Shown here in pieces: positions 54,099 through 64,000 of a DNA stretch of 64,000 bases. The position numbers and the translations under genes are program-made. Below the pieces are notes generated by a model. That model was not told the origin of the DNA and searched no databases. It saw only the letters and a list, made by a program, of their open reading frames with translations. This DNA is from Anaeramoeba flamelloides. Taxonomy: Eukaryota; Metamonada; Anaeramoebidae. Location: assembly GCA_027625915.1 (NCBI GenBank), contig JANTQA010000023.1, positions 21,204,001-21,268,000 on the forward strand. Direction: 5' to 3'. Position 1 is the first letter of the stretch, and the number at the start of each line of letters is the position of its first letter.

Positions 54099-55928
54099 TT
54101 ATTTTTTCATATAATTTGAATACGGTTGTTCATCTGTTTGGTCTCTATTAAAAAAAGAAGCGAAAAATCCTGTATTATTTTGTGTTTCTTGGGTATTATT
54201 TTCCTCGACTTTTGGCTCAGAATATTTTTTATATTCTAATTGGAAATCAATTTTATCATTTTTTGAATTTGTAATATTTAGCATTGTTAACATAAACCGC
54301 CTGGCATAAGTTTCAGGATCTACAGAACTCATACTATCACCATAAAATAAACCCTTTAACCCACTCTCCACTTCCTTTTTAAATGAAAAAAATTGAAGCA
54401 TATCAATAATTCCCATATAATAAATACATTTTTTATTTTTACAGTTTGGCCGTTCACCATATAACCCCCCATGATATTGTTTAAAAATCGAGTCTGATCC
54501 ACCATTATCATTGCCATTATCATTGTCATTGTGATTCTTATTCTTATTCTTTTTATTGCCATTCTGATTGCCGTTTTTATTGCAAGTCTTCTTCTTATTT
54601 GAGATCTTATTTAACTTTATATTTACCTTCTTCTTATTATTATTACCATTGATTTTAACATTATTATTGTCATTTTTCTTCTTCTCCTTATTTTTGTCGT
54701 TTTTTCTCTGCTCAGTATTGCAGTTACACCTACTTGTTTTATTTAATTGATTATTTTCGTCGATGCTATTAATTGTTTTTTCAATGCTTTCTTTGGAATT
54801 TTTTTCGTGGTTTAGATGATGAATGCCCAATAATAAAGAATAGTCCATTAGTTTGTGCTTTTGTAAAAAATCCAAATCGCTTTCTAATTGCTTAATAAAC
54901 AATTTTTTTGTTTTGAAAGACATTTCAATTTTTTCATCAAGATCATTATCTTTTAATACTTTCTCCATTTGGATACTATTGTTTCCGCTTTGCAAATTTG
55001 TTTCATTGCTATTTTCATTTTCCGTTGAATTTTCTCTTCCAATTGTTGATCCTTTTAAATCATAGATTTGATCAATTGGTAGATCTGATTGGAATACATT
55101 GGCCATAATTATATAGTACTCAACAACATTTTCCGTTTTGAGTTTGTAGTGCCCGTAAATCGGGTTAATTAAAGAATTGGGATTTTTTATCAGATGTTCC
55201 AAATAATCTGGCAATATTTGCTTGAGTACTTGCGAGTCAGTCTTTGGGATCGACTTGACGACATACTTTTTATCCTTTGAGCGAAAAAAAAAGGCACCAG
55301 ACTTCCCGCTGTCTGTTACCATTGGCTTAATCTCCTTTATCGATTTGTGGTACTCTTGCAAACTAATGCCTTGAGATTCGCGAACTTTTTCAATAAGATC
55401 GCTATGGTATTCTATAAAAACTAGCGGACACTCCAAAACCATTTCCTCATTTTTGTTTGTTCTTTGCAGTTTTTGAAAGCTGAATTGATCAAATTGTTCA
55501 AAATTTTCTTGGCTTACTTTGAGACTTATTTTTGTTTTGTTAATTAGACTTTTTTTTTCCTTTACTTGTGTTTGTGTTTCTACTTTTTCCACTTTTTCTT
55601 TTGTTTGGTTTTGTTTTTGGTTTTGATCTTTCTCTTTTTTTTGATCTTTTTCTTTTTTTTGATCTTTTTCTTTTTCTTTTTTTTTTACCTTTTCTTTTTC
55701 TTTTTCTTTTACCTTTTCTTGTGTTTGTTTACAAGTCTGTTTTTTCCTTTTCAGCGTAAAGGATGTTTGGGTTTTTTTTTTCTTTCTCTTTTCTAGTTTG
55801 GTGAGTCCTTGATTTATGATTTGGTTAACAGAATCAAATCTTTTAAATTTATTCTTTTGAAAATAATTCGATAAAGAAGAAAAGAAACCAAGTCCTACTG
55901 GTGAATTTTGTTGTTGGTTGTTGCTCAT
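54099..55928 (-). CDS. Phosphatidylinositol phosphate kinase (PIP4K/PIP5K family)
   Basis: Lipid kinase that makes PI(4,5)P2 or a related lipid on membranes. Single exon. I prefer ATG 55928 (CAAAATGAGC, 609 residues) to the in-frame ATG 55970, which adds 14 hydrophobic residues. Residues about 45-125 are a KE/KQ tract. The kinase core follows: glycine loop and ATP lysine in SGKSGAFFFRS...KKYVVKSI (about 205-227), NPIYGHYKL, catalytic IYDLKGSTIGR (about 288-298), LMDYSLLLGIHH (about 360-371) and YYMGIIDMLQFFSFKKEVE (about 503-521) with DPETYARRF. Between the MDYSLL and GIID motifs lies about 130 residues of Asn/Lys-rich insertion. An acidic and Asn-rich insert also follows DLKGST, where the family shows variable length. 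Substrate class (PI4P or PI5P) is not decided from the activation loop here. C-terminus ends FFNRDQTDEQPYSNYMKK. Confidence 0.93.
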   Translation of the reverse strand: MSNNQQQNSPVGLGFFSSLSNYFQKNKFKRFDSVNQIINQGLTKLEKRKKKKTQTSFTLKRKKQTCKQTQEKVKEKEKEKVKKKEKEKDQKKEKDQKKEKDQNQKQNQTKEKVEKVETQTQVKEKKSLINKTKISLKVSQENFEQFDQFSFQKLQRTNKNEEMVLECPLVFIEYHSDLIEKVRESQGISLQEYHKSIKEIKPMVTDSGKSGAFFFRSKDKKYVVKSIPKTDSQVLKQILPDYLEHLIKNPNSLINPIYGHYKLKTENVVEYYIIMANVFQSDLPIDQIYDLKGSTIGRENSTENENSNETNLQSGNNSIQMEKVLKDNDLDEKIEMSFKTKKLFIKQLESDLDFLQKHKLMDYSLLLGIHHLNHEKNSKESIEKTINSIDENNQLNKTSRCNCNTEQRKNDKNKEKKKNDNNNVKINGNNNKKKVNIKLNKISNKKKTCNKNGNQNGNKKNKNKNHNDNDNGNDNGGSDSIFKQYHGGLYGERPNCKNKKCIYYMGIIDMLQFFSFKKEVESGLKGLFYGDSMSSVDPETYARRFMLTMLNITNSKNDKIDFQLEYKKYSEPKVEENNTQETQNNTGFFASFFNRDQTDEQPYSNYMKK

Positions 55929-56954
55929 TTTGTTAAAGTTGAATAAAAGATCCAAAAATGATAAATACATGAATTTTTTTTTACAAATATTGAAAAAAGT
56001 TTGTATGGAGGTACAAGAAACTTTTGTCTCTGGAAATCAAGCCAAAAAAACTCTCTCTAAAACAAGAATGTGATTTTTTTCGAAAAACTTTAATTCTCGA
56101 GTGATTAAAATAAATCAGATAATTTTAAACTAAAAAAGTTAAAAGAGTGAGAGAATTGCTGTGTTTCATTTTCTAAAGCTTATATTTTCACTTGTTTATA
56201 ATACTTGAGACTTTTTCATAAAATTATCATCATAAAATCCTAAAAATTTCATTTTTATTTTACATTCCAATCATTTTTTGCTTACATATCTCAAAGTATT
56301 TTGAAACAAGAAATATATATTGTGTTCTTTTTTGGAGTACACAATTGTGTGGCCTTCATTAAAGGATCATAAGAGCACTGTTAATTGAAAAAAAATTAAT
56401 TATCTTTTAACGAGAGTAAAAGTAAAAAAAATTTTTATTTTATCATTTGGGAAAAAATGTGATACACAGTTTTTAATTGGAAAACCAGAGAGAACCTAAA
56501 AACAAATACGAAAACTTGAAGTAAGATCAATTATTAAAAGAAAAAATTAATAATTAAAGACTAACGGGAGGATTCAACACAAGAATAATTTTTTTACTAC
56601 TATCATTTGATATGGGCTTTTCTTTGTATGATCAATTGTTAAAAATTTGTTGAAAAAATTGATGATTTTTGAGATGTCCAAAAACACTTATTCAATTTTG
56701 ATAAATCAAGGAGATTTAATTATTTTTGATGGCTTGATTGATAATAATCTACTGGTTTATTTACATTATGAAAAATAAAATTTTATCTCCAAGTTCAAAA
56801 AGGAAAATCTAAATTAAATCTCAATACTTTTATTAATAAAAGTTTCTTAGTATCCTCAAACATAAAAAATTCAAATTAAAAAAAAAAGTAAGAAATAATT
56901 ATCCATTCAAAAAAATCAATATTTAAAAAAAAAAAACATTATTCATTTTTATTT

Positions 56955-57262
56955 TAAATTAGAGTCCAAATAATATTCCAATAGAACCCACCTCAATTTT
57001 TCTACAATCATTTTCGCACATTTTACATAACATTATCATAATATGTGTTGACTTAGTGACTATAGATCTTAGAATAATAATAATAAAAAAGTACATACTT
57101 TTAAAATATTTACAATATAAAAAAAAGTAGAAATTTGAAAAAACTATTTCAATTTTGAAATTTTGAAAAATGTTTGTTTTATATTTAATATACCAACCAA
57201 TTACTTTAAATATACATAACCAATCTATTTCAATTGGATCCATTTTGAATGAAAAATAGTTT
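56955..57262 (+). repeat. Family C partial copy
   Basis: Matches the right half of 33151-33900: ATTCCAATAGAA, TAGTGACTATAGATCTTA, AACTATTTCAATTTTGAAA and TACTTTAAATATACATAACC. Left half and family D are absent. Confidence 0.6.
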
Positions 57263-58059
57263 ATATAGAAGAATTATGAAAAAAAAAATTGATCTATTAA
57301 ATATGAAAAATATTATAAAAATAATTTTAGAGTTATAGGATTATAGTGTTTTTTAATTTAAAATTTATTTTTAACTTGATATTTAATAACTTTAACAAAT
57401 GTTAAAACAATTAAATCTTTAAATTTTAAATATCAATTGTAAGTTTTTTTCATAAAATTTCATTTTTATACTACTATTTTTTCCTATGAAATCTCAAATT
57501 TTCTTTGAAATTGTTTTAAAATGAATATAATGGGATTATTTTGGTTCAGTACCTTTTGATTTTATTTACAACAAGTTAAGAAATTTATTCTTTGTAATTA
57601 AAAGGAAATATAAAGATTTCTGGATTGTACTCATGTTGAAACTTAACCAATAACAATAATCATAATAACTATAATAATTAGATTAATTTTGAATTGGCTT
57701 GCTCTGAATTCCCAAAAGTTCTTTATCAAAAAAAATCAAAATTTTGAGTATATCTAACATCGCACATTTGGCTTCATTTTAATAGAAAAAAATAGAAAAT
57801 TAATCATTTTCCATAATACTTTTTTTGTTTTTTCTAAAAGATTGATATTGCCTACAGTTTATTTTTTTTATTATATTAAAGAATCTAATTTTTTGTTTAA
57901 TGATAAACCGATATTATGAATTAATAATTCTTAACTATTAATGCTCTTCAAGATATCTGATAAAATAAAATGATCTTTAAAAGAATTTAACAAAATTTTA
58001 TTAAAATAATATCAAAAATAGACAATAAATCTTTTCAAAAATTTGAAATTCATTCTAAA

Positions 58060-58780
58060 CTAATTTCCTGTCAAAGGGGCCCAGTTGTAATGGGTGAAAT
58101 ACATGTGTTCAAAGGGTTTGCATAGATATTAGAAGAAAAATTTTATTTTGGAAATTTTCAAAATGAAATCATTTTTTCACATTTTTGTATTTTTAGATTA
58201 TTTTTTTTCGTCTTTTTTTGGTACAACGTAATTCAATTATAAAAAAATTTTTTTATTTAAGATCAATAGACACTTGGTAAAAACGTTTTATTTTAAGGTT
58301 ATTGAATCTATTATAATGTTTGTTGAGAAAACATATTGATTTCGATTGGATATTTATTCGATCTTTGATCATGATATTTGATTAATAAATGTGGAAAATT
58401 TTAACTTCATTTTCATTAACTTTTTCAAATAGAGAACACAAAGGGCAACATACTTCGTTTTGAGACATGATCACAAAAAGAAAAGTATGGAAAATGAAGT
58501 TAAAATTGTTTTATATTTATTATTCAAATACCAGTAGAAGATCAAAACAAACATTCTTGTTTTTCTCAATAGTCCCCTGAAGAATTTGAGTTTTTCAATT
58601 TTTAAGAAAATCTATTAGATTGATTAATTTGTTTTCTTTCAAATGGATATCAAAAATTCTTTAAATGTGTATTATTCTGTTTATTTCTTATTTGTTCTTC
58701 AAAGGTCAATTATATAAAATAATTGATATTTGAAAAAAAATATTGAGCTCCTTTGGCAGAAACAAAGTTTAGTTTATTTA
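58060..58780 (-). repeat. Family C element with nested family D, inverted
   Basis: Reverse of 33151-33900: starts CTGTCAAAGGGGCCCAGTTG, contains ATTTTCAAAATGAAATCATT and TTTTTCTCAATAGTCCCC, and ends GGCAGAAACAAAGTTTAG. The nested D is at 58372-58534. Confidence 0.8.
58372..58534. repeat. Family D element nested in family C
   Basis: TGATATTTGATTAATAAATG at left against TTATTATTCAAATACCAG at right followed by TA; position within C is the same as at 33404-33568, so the insertion predates the spread of this C subtype. Confidence 0.78.
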
Positions 58781-59584
58781 GAATTCAAAAAAAAAAAAAA
58801 TTATCTTTACATTTATGAATATAAAATCAATAGGTGTTAAAAAAAAAATAACTTTTAAACATTTTTGTTCTTTTGTTTGATTTCATTAAATCAAAATGTT
58901 ACATTCTTTTTTAAAAAAAAACAAAAAGAAATTTGAATAAAATTAAAATGTTCATTTAAAATCGATCATTTTTATAATATATATATATTAAATTTACATA
59001 AATATTTATATTTCGTGGAAATTAATCTGAATACAACCCTTTAAAAAAAAGGGAAAAATGTAAAGTTTGTGATTTCTGTAATCAATATTATAAACATATA
59101 AATGATTTTATACAGTATTGTGAAAGATATAAATTTATCACAATCAAATTGAAAAAAAAAATTATCAAAAATTTTAGATAAAAAACCCTACGAAAAAGTT
59201 ATTCTTAGAAAAAATACATAGAAACTCTTTAATATGACTAATCAAAAGTATGAAATTTAATTCTCTTGTTAAGAAATTTTCATCAAATCTCTAATGGTTA
59301 TAAAACTTAGTTAATAAAGAAAAAACACAAAAAATCAAAGACAAAAAATACTGAAATACTAAAAAAATATAGATGAATCCCGGTTTCTAGTTTACCCACT
59401 CTTAGTGGTGGTGTCTTGGTCTTTGTTATTTAAACAAAAGAATTGGGCAAAATCAAATATTTAACCTCATTCTCTCAAATTAAAAAAAAAAAACAAATAA
59501 TAGCACTTTACCAATTATTAAATACAGATTGAGGATTTTTTATTTATATCTATAATCTTTCTATCGGGTTTTTCCCCATCATGT

Positions 59585-59960
59585 GAATTCTGGTGGCGTG
59601 TTGTTGAGTGCCGTAGAGTACCTAGGTTTTCTTAAGTTTTTCTGTTTGATTCTAAAAATCTAACTATTTCCAGAATAAACAGAAAATTCAAGAAAGCCTA
59701 ACGAAAAGTGCATTGATTTTCCAAATAAACAGAAAACCTCAAAAAAAACCTAGAACACTTTATAAATAAAACCAGAAAATTCAAGAAAACTTTACAGCAC
59801 TTTTCCAGACTTCAAAGGAATTTAGTAAAACCAATGATTTAACTCAATTATTTTAAATTCTGGGATAGCTAACAACTGTTTTTTTAATTTTTGAAATAAA
59901 AAGAAAATTTCATAAATTTTCTTTTAATTTCTTAAATTAAAAAAAAAAAAACTAACAACA
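59585..59960. repeat. Hairpin-module array
   Basis: Leading motif TGGCGTGTTGTTGAGTGCCG then TAGAGTACCTAGG. Stems include AGTTTTTCTGTTTGATTC against AATAAACAGAAAATTC, CCAGACTTCAAAGGAATTT against ATTATTTTAAATTCTGG and TTTTTTTAATTTTTGAAAT against TTAATTTCTTAAATTAA. Module ends read AAGCCTAACGAAAAGTGC. The array ends about 260 bp past the kinase stop codon. Related stem remnants lie at 59440-59490. Confidence 0.72.
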
Positions 59961-60221
59961 GTAGATACGTTTTTAACATTGCCCATATTAAATGATATTA
60001 TTATTGTCTATATGGACATTTTAATTATTTTTCTTCTTCTCTTTTTTATTTGATAAAATTTTCTTCTATTACTCCTTTCTCTCAATAAATAAATGAATAA
60101 TTAATAATATATTAAATTTTCTATTTAAAATTTGGAAAATAAAAAAAATTTTTGAAAAGGTAAATTATATATTCAAAATAATAATAATAATGAAATAAAA
60201 ATTAAAAATAAAAGCAATAAA

Positions 60222-62276
60222 TTATTCAGATAAAAAGTTAATGAGATTTTCTGTCTCGTGTATGAATTTTTTTGATGAACCAGTTTTCCAAATAAATTCT
60301 AAAGTAAATTTCCAATTTCTTTTTGTAACTGTAGTTAACTGGTCAAAGGCGTTTGACAATTCTAAACTGAATCTATTTAATTGTTCTTTTTCCGAAGTGA
60401 AGTTACTTTTTTTTTTCTTGATCTTATTATGTTCGATCATATTAGAAGCGATCAAATTAATGATGTTCTCAAGATTGGCCTCAATTATTCTAATTTTCAT
60501 AGATGTTTTGTTTTGTGAGGCTTTTATAATATGAGGGCAGGGGTACGACCATTTGAAGTTAAATACGCTTAGGATTGTTTGCAATTCGGTGATTACTTTT
60601 AAAACTGAGCCAGAGCTTACTGCAATGATACGATCATTACAGAAAAAAAATGGTAGATTTTCATTTTGCTTCAAATTTTTGAGCAGGCTGGTTTTTGCAA
60701 TTTTTAATTCCTTTTTTAATTTTTTATTTAATTTCTTTTGTTCTTTCTTACTGATTGTATTATTAAACCACCCGTGGGTATTGAGGCCTATTTCTTCTTG
60801 GGTTGGCGTTTTTGGTTGTTGGAACAATTCTTGTCGATCCATTCTGTGGAATCTTGGTGTGCCTAAACTAGTGATATTGTTTTCTTGTTGGAAATCCTTA
60901 TTTGAATAATCGGTATTTGATTTGATTTCTTTATTGTTTGAAATATTAATTTTCAAATTTTGAAATTTTTTCTTTTGTTTCTTCATGTTCAAATCATTAT
61001 TTCGATTTTGATTTATTTTCAGATGATCGTTATCGTTATCGTTATTATTGTCAGTGGAACCACTGTCATTGTCATCGTCACTAACTATATTCTCATTATG
61101 AATGGTCTCCTTTTCCATAATGTTTATCATGGGTTTGTTTGTTGTTCCAGTATTGTTAAGTGGGGAAAGCGGCCTATTTTTATGCTTGAATTTTTGGTTT
61201 GACACTTTCACTTTTAAGTTGAATTTCTGTTTCTTTTTATTTTTGGTTTTAATTTCAATTGGATTTGATTTGTTCCCGTTCTCAAATTCAAAGGCTTTTT
61301 TTTTTTTTTTTTTGATTTTCTCAAATTCGTTTTGAAAATAATTATTTTTTTTATTTCTTGGTGATAGATTAAATTTTTTTTTTGTTTTCATTTTTTTCTT
61401 TTCAGTGATAATAATTTTTTCATTAATAATTTTTGAGATAATATTAGAATATTCTGAAACTGCCAAATTATTTTCTTTATCTGTTTTTTCTATTAATTCC
61501 TTTAATTTAATTATATTATTACCTTCATTACTATAATAATTGTTTTTTGGTGCAGATAGACTTAGAGAAGTTTTTTCACTTCTTGGTGAAAGTAGTCCAG
61601 ATTTTTTTATTCTTGAGATAGATGATTTACGTTTTTTGATCGGTAAAGATTTTCTTCTTGGCCGATCTTTTTTTTTATTATTTTTGTTGTTACTGGTATT
61701 GTTGTTATTGTATTCGTTTCCTTCATTTTCTTTTTCATTTATTTCAATATTCTTCTCAATGATCTGTTCATCTTCATTCTCCATGGTTATTTGGTCGCGT
61801 TTGGTTTCTCTATCTTGTTTTTTTAAAAGCGAATAAAATATTTTCATAATGTTTTGTTCGTTGCTTGTTAAAGATTCAAGAATTTCATTCTCATCTGTAA
61901 ATCCTAATTCTTGTAATTTCTTTAGAGTTTTAAGATCAATTTTGTCCAGTGAAATAGAGCTTTTGTATTCTTGCGCATAATCGTTTATAGGTGGTAAAGG
62001 CGGTACATATTTTGGTGGGAAATTGTATGTAAACCATGGATGTTTTTTAATTTCTTGAATGGTGATCCTTTTTTTGGGATCCACAATTAACATTTTTTGA
62101 ATTAAATCTTTTTCATTTTCCTGAAGAAATTCAGGGAATTCAAATTTTCCCTGTGTAATTACTAATAATAATGTTTGATATTCGTCTTCATCAAAGGGTA
62201 AACATCCACATAGAATTGCATATAATATAACACCACATGCCCAAATATCAGACTTTTTGCCGTCGTACCCTTTCCG
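60222..62276 (-). CDS. SAD/BRSK-like protein kinase, C-terminal exon
   Basis: Serine/threonine kinase of the AMPK-related group; BRSK/SAD kinases act in polarity and cell-cycle control. The exon opens at an acceptor (CTAATAG|CGG at 62276, phase 0) and runs 684 codons to the stop at 60222. It starts in kinase subdomain VIII/IX: GYDGKKSDIWACGVILYAIL with CGCLPFDEDEYQ, then KMLIVDPKKRITIQEIKKHP. After a proline stretch comes a UBA-like helix bundle (LKKLQELGFTDENEILESL), a long basic low-complexity linker (residues about 170-430), and a C-terminal KA1-like domain (NLPFFFCNDRIIAVSSGSV, SMKIRIIEANLENIINLIA, ending KFIHETENLINFLSE). The N-lobe, catalytic loop and DFG are not in the window; the intron upstream runs at least to the right edge and holds a family E element. 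The DNA repeats and KA1 call are by eye. Confidence 0.9.
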   Translation of the reverse strand, partial: RKGYDGKKSDIWACGVILYAILCGCLPFDEDEYQTLLLVITQGKFEFPEFLQENEKDLIQKMLIVDPKKRITIQEIKKHPWFTYNFPPKYVPPLPPINDYAQEYKSSISLDKIDLKTLKKLQELGFTDENEILESLTSNEQNIMKIFYSLLKKQDRETKRDQITMENEDEQIIEKNIEINEKENEGNEYNNNNTSNNKNNKKKDRPRRKSLPIKKRKSSISRIKKSGLLSPRSEKTSLSLSAPKNNYYSNEGNNIIKLKELIEKTDKENNLAVSEYSNIISKIINEKIIITEKKKMKTKKKFNLSPRNKKNNYFQNEFEKIKKKKKKAFEFENGNKSNPIEIKTKNKKKQKFNLKVKVSNQKFKHKNRPLSPLNNTGTTNKPMINIMEKETIHNENIVSDDDNDSGSTDNNNDNDNDHLKINQNRNNDLNMKKQKKKFQNLKINISNNKEIKSNTDYSNKDFQQENNITSLGTPRFHRMDRQELFQQPKTPTQEEIGLNTHGWFNNTISKKEQKKLNKKLKKELKIAKTSLLKNLKQNENLPFFFCNDRIIAVSSGSVLKVITELQTILSVFNFKWSYPCPHIIKASQNKTSMKIRIIEANLENIINLIASNMIEHNKIKKKKSNFTSEKEQLNRFSLELSNAFDQLTTVTKRNWKFTLEFIWKTGSSKKFIHETENLINFLSE

Positions 62277-64000
62277 CTATTAGCAATGAATAAATATTTT
62301 TAAAAAATATTTGATTAGGTTTCAAAGATTAAAAATTAAATTATTAATATTGATATTGTCAAATTTTTAACATTTAGGCTATTTGATCACAGTTTTAGAT
62401 AAGTTTCATAAATATAAATCACATAACTTTTTATTTAACTTTAGAATCACCTCATTCATTATTAAAGATCTTTATAGGATTTTTTAAATTTATCAAAAAA
62501 TATTTGCTTCATCAATTGTTTTTGATCAGTTTGAAAATTCATCCTTTAGGATTTAATCTCTATTAAATTTTTTGACCTAAATTTAATAGAGATTGTGAAA
62601 ATTTTTTGCCAATTACTTAAACCCCAATTCAAAATTTTTAACACACCAAAATTCGATTTGTGAAAAAAAAAACTTATTTAATCAATTCAAAAAGATTTAC
62701 CAAATTAGAACCATTCACTAATTGAAATGTTAACACGTGTTTATAAATTACAATACTCACAAAACAATAAATAAATAATTGTCAATACAAATAAATCATG
62801 GGTGTGTTAAAAATTTTGGAGAGATCAAAACAAAAAAATACATTGGTAAATTTGTTTAAATTCTATTAGTAATATTGATCGATCAAATAGTTAGATACTA
62901 CCAACTAATTTTATTTGGATTCTTCTATTTGGTACAACTTGACTTTAACCTAATATCGATGGTTGAAAAAAATTTTTGATCGAACGAAACAAATTACGTA
63001 ATTCAAACAATGAAATGAAAACAAAAACTAAAAGATGAAAAAATGATTTTCATATTTTACAAAAATCAAAATTATCTCCAATTTCAATGAAATTGTATTA
63101 TTGTGATTGTTTGGAACGTTTTAGCTGTGTGGAAAATTTTGAATTTTAGTTTAGATTTGTTAAACTCCTGTTTATTTTCAATATTAAACATATTTCTAGA
63201 TAAGGAATCCTTATTTAAAAATTGGTCAAAAAAAAAAAATAATAGAGACTAGTCCCTTAAATGAATAAAATTGAAAAATTCAAACGATTTTTTAGAATAG
63301 TAGTTCAATTTTAAAAAAAAATACGAAAGGATAACAAAATATTATTTTTTAATTATATGTTATAATAAAACAATACCTTGGAAAAAAAAAATTTTTTTTT
63401 GAGTGGAAAAATGAAAAAAACTAAGTTGATTAAATCCTATTTCCGTTCTGAATTGGTCAAATTTCTTTTTAAAATCGATTTAATCATTTCAATAAATGAA
63501 TTAATTTTTTTTTTTTTTCTTTTTGCCCAAAATATTGTGGTGTAATTGGAAAAATTTTTTTTACACTTTTTTAAAATATTTTTATTTTTTGTGTTCATAC
63601 CAATAGTTAACTTTTTAATTTTGTTATTGAAAATAAAAATATCGTTTTTATTTATTTTAAAGTCCAATATTGTTACTAAGGGTAATATTTAATAGCAAAT
63701 TATCCAATTATAGCTTCTTTCAAACAAACAATATGAGGTTATTTAAATTAATTGGAATATTTATTAATCTATTTTCCTGGTATTTATTGCAGTTCTAATT
63801 ATTTCAGTTTCCAATTAATTTATTATGTATTAAATGAAACATACACAAAGAAAAATGAATGGTATATGTTCAAACAAGCAGTAATTTTAGTAAAGTGTGA
63901 AATATTATTTTAAAAATGTATTATTGGAAGTTTAATCAAATTTAGAAAATGATTAAAGAAGACAAATCAAACTTTTTCTTAAACAATTTTTTTTCCAAGT
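62277..64000. other. Kinase intron or upstream sequence
   Basis: No exon with a glycine loop, HRD or DFG could be found on the minus strand up to the edge. Holds the family E copy at 62620-63151; the rest, including 63160-64000, is AT-rich with no coding sign. Best read as intron of the kinase gene. Confidence 0.5.
62620..63151 (-). repeat. Family E element, copy 2
   Basis: 532 bp, inverted relative to 49949-50479, flanked by TA (62618-62619, 63152-63153). Shared words: TTCACAAATCGAATTTTGG (reversed), ATTTATTTATTGTTTTGTGA (reversed), TTACGTAATTCAAACAATG. Lies upstream of the kinase C-terminal exon. Confidence 0.85.

Larger units (their letters stand above)
55929..60221. other. Intergenic, repeat-rich
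   Basis: Upstream region of the PIP kinase (55929-56950, nothing nameable), a partial family C copy (56955-57262), plain AT-rich sequence (57263-58050), a near full family C copy inverted with nested D (58060-58780), more AT-rich sequence, and a hairpin array (59585-59960) close to the kinase 3' end. Confidence 0.5.

Overview
This is a very AT-rich, intron-bearing nuclear segment of a microbial eukaryote. The standard code fits: all three stops end frames that read through conserved domains. GT-AG introns range from 113 bp to 3.5 kb. Proteins carry long Lys/Glu and Asn-rich tracts. The mix of lysine-rich proteins, large coiled coils and a SAD-like kinase would suit an amoeboid protist such as Anaeramoeba, but that assignment is an inference and nothing here proves it.

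Layout. 1-2880: a decayed LINE (minus) lodged in an array of short hairpin modules. 3196-4767: importin alpha (plus), lacking its N-terminal part. 6497-12178: a 724-residue coiled-coil protein (minus) in two exons separated by a 3.5 kb intron. 15479-16033: adenylate kinase 6 (plus). 20749-28738: a choline transporter-like (SLC44) protein in four exons, with introns of 3.3 and 2.6 kb full of repeats. 31913-33010: an RRM protein (plus). 37942-38014: tRNA-Phe(GAA). 44493-46128: an eIF4A-family helicase (minus, two exons). 54099-55928: a phosphatidylinositol phosphate kinase (minus). 60222-62276: the C-terminal exon of a SAD/BRSK-like kinase (minus), whose N-lobe lies beyond the right edge. The genes are housekeeping or signalling genes with no operon-like link.

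Between and inside genes lies a dense layer of non-autonomous repeats, most with inverted ends flanked by TA. I name them: hairpin arrays (five loci); B (about 580 bp, three clear copies); C (about 740 bp); D (about 165 bp, palindromic, nested in C); E (about 531 bp, one copy nested in C, one in the kinase intron); F (about 195 bp, five copies); several single foldbacks; and one relic Tc1/mariner element (52898-53926) whose ends resemble those of E. Nesting and an empty site let part of the insertion order be read directly. The most striking unexplained features are the hairpin-module arrays and an 86-bp inverted repeat with identical arms inside the coiled-coil gene's intron.

Exon borders were set by hand from GT/AG and reading-frame phase; repeat borders are approximate to a few bases unless a TA flank is given. 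No searches could be run.
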